Positions 60,848 to 64,000 of a DNA stretch of 64,000 nt are shown piece after piece; within the stretch, counting starts at the first letter, position 1, and each line of letters starts with the position of its first letter. The notes beneath the pieces were generated by a model. That model was not told the DNA's origin. It did not search any database and worked only from the letters and a program-made list of their open reading frames with translations. Source of the DNA: Terriglobus tenax (GTDB taxonomy: Bacteria > Acidobacteriota > Terriglobia > Terriglobales > Acidobacteriaceae). The DNA is taken from the NCBI RefSeq assembly GCF_025685395.1, contig NZ_JAGSYA010000004.1, positions 1,488,001 to 1,552,000 of the forward strand, in the 5' to 3' direction. Position numbers and translations under genes: made by a program.

Positions 60848-63800
60848 GCCGCTGGTTCCTCCACGGGATTGTGAGCTGGTTTGCGGCGCAGACGATTCGC
60901 CATCGATCGCACCGCCATCGCCGGCTTGCGCCAGACGGGATGATTGCTGATGTCCTCGAACACGGAATAGAACACTGGCACTGCCAGCAGCGTCAGCAGC
61001 AGGCACAGCGCTTGCCCGCCAACAACCAGCACACCAATTGAACGGTTCGTCGCCGCTCCGGTACCGCTGGATAGAACCAGCGGAAGCATACCCGCCACCA
61101 GCGCGAGCGTCGTCATCAGAATGGGACGAAGCCGGTCCATGTTCGCCTGGATAATTGCTTCATAACGAGGCATGCCGGCAGCACGCAGCCCATTCGTATG
61201 GTCGATCTGTAGAATGGCGTTCTTCTTGACGATACCGAAGAGCAACAACAGGCCCAACGCCGAAAAGATATTGACCGTCTGCCCGGTAAGCAGCAGCGAC
61301 AAAATGCCGAAAGGCACTGCCAACGGAAGCGTCAGCAGGATCGTCACCGGATGGATAAACGATTCAAACTGCGCCGCAAGAACGATGTACATAAAGATAA
61401 AAGTCAACGCGAACGCGAGCAGGAAGTAGTAGCCGGTTCGTCCAAGCTCCTTTGACGTTCCCGCCAGCCCGGTCTCATAGCCTGCCTCAAGGTGCATCTC
61501 AGCCACTGCTTTCTGGATAGCCGCCAGAACGTCAGACTGCGAGTGCCCGGGCAGCACATTGCAACTGACGGTGACCTGCCTCTGGCGCGCGATACGGTTG
61601 ATGGAGGACGGCCCCGTGGAAGACTGCGTTGAGACCACCTCATCCAGGCCAACGGGCCCAAGCTGCCGCGTCGAAAACACGGTGATCTTCTTCAGCTCTT
61701 CGATTCTGCTGCGGAATTGTTCTGAGGCTCTTACCCGCACATCGTATTGGTCATCCCCCGCATTGAATGTGGAGGCCACTTCACCGGCGATCAAGGTATT
61801 CAGAGCCTGTTCAATATTGTTGACCGACACACCAAGATCCGCCGCCCGCGCACGATCAATCTCAAGTCGAACTTCCGGCTTGCCGCTGCGCAGCGTCGTA
61901 TCGGCATCGGTCACGCCTGGAATCTTCTTCATCCGTGCAAGCAGCTCATCAGAATACTGCGACAGCTTCGCCAGATCCGGTCCTTGAATGTAGTACTGCA
62001 CCTGGGCATTGCTTGCGCCTCCACCAACGCTGCTCACCAGTTCAACGCTGGTATGCAGGTTGCTCGGAAAGGTCGTCAGCAGCTTGCGGGTCTTCTGCAT
62101 CACATCGGTTTGCGTGTCCTTGCGTTCTGACACGTCCACCAGCTTTACAAAGATCGAGGCGCTGTTCACGGCCTTGTCGCTGCCGCCACCGGCAGTGGTC
62201 AACGTCGCACTTACGCCAGGCAGCTTGCGAATCGCCTGCGAGATCGCCTCCAGCTCCTGCGCGGTCGAAGCAAGCGACGTCCCCTCCGGAGTGCGCACCA
62301 GCACGTTGAACTGTGACTGATCATCCGCCGGAGTAAAGTCTTTGCCAACCAGCATGAACAGAGGAATAAGGCTGAGCACGGTGCATCCGCACAGAATCAG
62401 GACCGCCCGTCGATGGCCCATCGACCACTGCAGCATCTTCATATACTGCCCGCTGATCGTCCGGAAAAGACGCGAGTCCTTCGAACTGTGTTCCGCGCCC
62501 GTCTGCTCCGTGGCACTGTGCTCTGCTCGCGGCTTGATGAAGCGCGAGCACAACATAGGCGTGAGCGTGAACGAGACCAGCAGCGAGACGGCGATCGCGA
62601 ACGCCGACGTGAACCCAAAGGAACTCATAAACCGCCCGACGATGCCTCCCATGAATCCCACGGGAAGGAAAACTGCCAGCAACGACAACGTCGTCGCCAT
62701 CACGGCCAGGCCAATCTCGCGCGTTCCTTCAATGGCCGCCTCAAACGGGCTCATTCCTTTCTCTTCAATAAACCGGTAGATATTCTCCAGCACAATGATG
62801 GCGTCATCAATCACGATGCCAACCATCAGCGTGAGAGCCAGCATTGTGATCTGGTTCAGCGTGAATCCCATCGCAGCCATCAGCGCGAAGGTCGCAATAA
62901 TCGATGTTGGAATTGCAATAGCCGCGATCAGAGTCGTGCGCCAGTTTGCCAGGAACAGGTAGATGATGAGGCAGGCAAAGAAACTGCCTTCGATCAGGTG
63001 GTGTTTAATTGACTCGATCGCCGCTTCAATAAAGATGGACTGGTCCGCCACAACCTGAACCTTCACATCCTTCGGCAGCGTATCTTTCAATTCGGCCAGA
63101 CGCGCCTTGATTTCGTTCGCGGTCGCAACAGAGTTCTCTCCCGATTGCTTCGAAATCACCAGCGTGATCGCGGGGACACCATTCAGCCGTGTCGCTGTCC
63201 GCGGCTCTTCATAGCTGTCTTCGGCAATACCAATGTCGCTGACCTTGACGACATAGCCCTTGCGTGTGGCAATCGCAATCTCATTGAACTGCTGAGCATT
63301 CACCAGCTTGCCCATCGTTCGAATGGTGAACTCCCGCGTACCTCCGTTCAACGATCCGCCCGGCAACTCGAGGTTCTGTTGCCGCACCGCATTCACCACA
63401 TCTGTAATGGTCAGCTGATACGCATGCAGGCGATCGGGATCAACATCCACATGAATCTCCCGCTTGGCGCCGCCAAGCAACTGCACCTGCCCAACGCCCT
63501 TCGCATTCTCAAGCTTTTGCCGGATGAGCTTATCTGCAATCAGTGTCAGGTCTCGCAACGAGCGCGGCGCCGAAACCGCCAACTGCATGACAGGCGTCGC
63601 ATCCGGATCAAACTTCTGCACCACCGGAGACTTAGCATTCTGCGGCAGATCATTGCGGATGAGGTTGATCTTGTTCTGCACCTCCTGCGCCGCTACGTCA
63701 CCGTTCTTCGACAGATCGAACGTGATGATGACCTGCGATTGTCCCTCAGATGAGTTCGAACGCAACTCATCAACACCACTCAGAGTATTGACTGAGTCCT

Positions 63801-64000
63801 CAATCTTCTTGCTGATCTCCGTTTCAATCTCTTCAGGAGAAGCTCCCGGATCGGCCACAATCACAGCGACCGTCGGGACATCCACCTTCGGCAACAGATC
63901 AACGCCGAGACTGAAGTAACAAAACGCTCCCACCACCACCAGCGATAGAATCAACATGGTGGCAAACACCGGGCGGCGTACGCACAATCTTGCTAAAGCA
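60844..64000 (-). CDS. RND efflux pump, AcrB/MdtC type (N-terminal few residues off window)
   Basis: 1051 residues seen, ending at 60844. Large HAE1-type pump: LCVRRPVFATMLI at the N-terminus, KVDVPTVAVIVADPGASPEEIE, proton-relay Asp pair in VGIVIDDAIIVLENIYR, and the repeated second half with LPLAVPFGILSLLL and GIVKKNAILQIDHTN. The frame goes on to the window end as ALARLCVRRP, so the real start is probably a few codons past 64000. No membrane-fusion protein is in the window; it should be next upstream. Outer-membrane partner follows with a GTGA overlap. Confidence 0.93.
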   Translation of the reverse strand, partial: ALARLCVRRPVFATMLILSLVVVGAFCYFSLGVDLLPKVDVPTVAVIVADPGASPEEIETEISKKIEDSVNTLSGVDELRSNSSEGQSQVIITFDLSKNGDVAAQEVQNKINLIRNDLPQNAKSPVVQKFDPDATPVMQLAVSAPRSLRDLTLIADKLIRQKLENAKGVGQVQLLGGAKREIHVDVDPDRLHAYQLTITDVVNAVRQQNLELPGGSLNGGTREFTIRTMGKLVNAQQFNEIAIATRKGYVVKVSDIGIAEDSYEEPRTATRLNGVPAITLVISKQSGENSVATANEIKARLAELKDTLPKDVKVQVVADQSIFIEAAIESIKHHLIEGSFFACLIIYLFLANWRTTLIAAIAIPTSIIATFALMAAMGFTLNQITMLALTLMVGIVIDDAIIVLENIYRFIEEKGMSPFEAAIEGTREIGLAVMATTLSLLAVFLPVGFMGGIVGRFMSSFGFTSAFAIAVSLLVSFTLTPMLCSRFIKPRAEHSATEQTGAEHSSKDSRLFRTISGQYMKMLQWSMGHRRAVLILCGCTVLSLIPLFMLVGKDFTPADDQSQFNVLVRTPEGTSLASTAQELEAISQAIRKLPGVSATLTTAGGGSDKAVNSASIFVKLVDVSERKDTQTDVMQKTRKLLTTFPSNLHTSVELVSSVGGGASNAQVQYYIQGPDLAKLSQYSDELLARMKKIPGVTDADTTLRSGKPEVRLEIDRARAADLGVSVNNIEQALNTLIAGEVASTFNAGDDQYDVRVRASEQFRSRIEELKKITVFSTRQLGPVGLDEVVSTQSSTGPSSINRIARQRQVTVSCNVLPGHSQSDVLAAIQKAVAEMHLEAGYETGLAGTSKELGRTGYYFLLAFALTFIFMYIVLAAQFESFIHPVTILLTLPLAVPFGILSLLLTGQTVNIFSALGLLLLFGIVKKNAILQIDHTNGLRAAGMPRYEAIIQANMDRLRPILMTTLALVAGMLPLVLSSGTGAATNRSIGVLVVGGQALCLLLTLLAVPVFYSVFEDISNHPVWRKPAMAVRSMANRLRRKPAHNPVEEPAA

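Overview
The window looks like chromosome of an acidobacterium of the Terriglobus/Granulicella/Edaphobacter type (inferred). The evidence is protein content: two very large Oar-like TonB-dependent receptors with an N-terminal carboxypeptidase-regulatory-like domain, a secreted von Willebrand protein of the acidobacterial type, an egtB-egtD pair with a Chloracidobacterium-like EgtB, LPS genes (waaA, lpxK, waaC, kdsC) showing a Gram-negative envelope, and many short secreted proteins. DNA is GC-rich and gene-dense, with many 4-nt ATGA/GTGA stop-start overlaps. I see no insertion sequence, phage or CRISPR array. There is one tRNA (Pro, CGG).

Layout. 0-8.5 kb: end of an MFS exporter, a polysaccharide deacetylase, a deoxynucleoside kinase, Bcp peroxiredoxin, a secreted DRP-repeat protein, a membrane spermidine-synthase-like protein, serA and a small zinc-ribbon protein. 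8.5-12.1 kb: minus-strand run of secreted protein, GNAT, trmFO and membrane protein. 12.1-16.8 kb: LPS run waaA-lpxK-waaC-methyltransferase-DUF3108. 16.9-21.5 kb: tRNA-Pro, GH27 alpha-galactosidase, egtBD and a VIT1-like transporter. 21.6-28.2 kb: DUF5666 protein, giant TonB receptor and VWA protein. 28.2-30.4 kb: a MarR/VOC divergent switch, a TPR protein and a DUF5522 mini-protein. 30.4-34.8 kb: Lhr-type helicase. 34.8-39.6 kb: kdsC, a lower-GC acyltransferase, a FUSC protein and a GH28-like pectinase. 39.7-42.7 kb: panB-panC-coaBC for pantothenate and CoA. 42.7-44.6 kb: M14 peptidase.

44.7-55.2 kb is the most system-like stretch: an Oar-like receptor and a heparinase II/III-type lyase on the minus strand, divergent from an ExuT-like MFS transporter, an SDR reductase and an alpha/beta hydrolase, followed by an SGNH esterase and a LacI regulator. 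Two nearly identical 14-bp sites (13 of 14 bases) lie in the two divergent intergenic regions, so one LacI protein could control the whole locus. I infer import and breakdown of an (acetylated) uronic-acid polymer.

55.2-64 kb: a siderophore-type TonB receptor overlapping a PepSY membrane protein, then an outer-membrane efflux protein and an RND pump that runs off the window end.

The best small-scale finds are the MarR/VOC intergenic region (18-bp perfect palindrome, two overlapping promoters, probably leaderless marR, and an unlisted 23-codon gene with a strong ribosome binding site), the paired LacI sites, and an intergenic hairpin repeat around GGCCTAAAGGCC seen twice.
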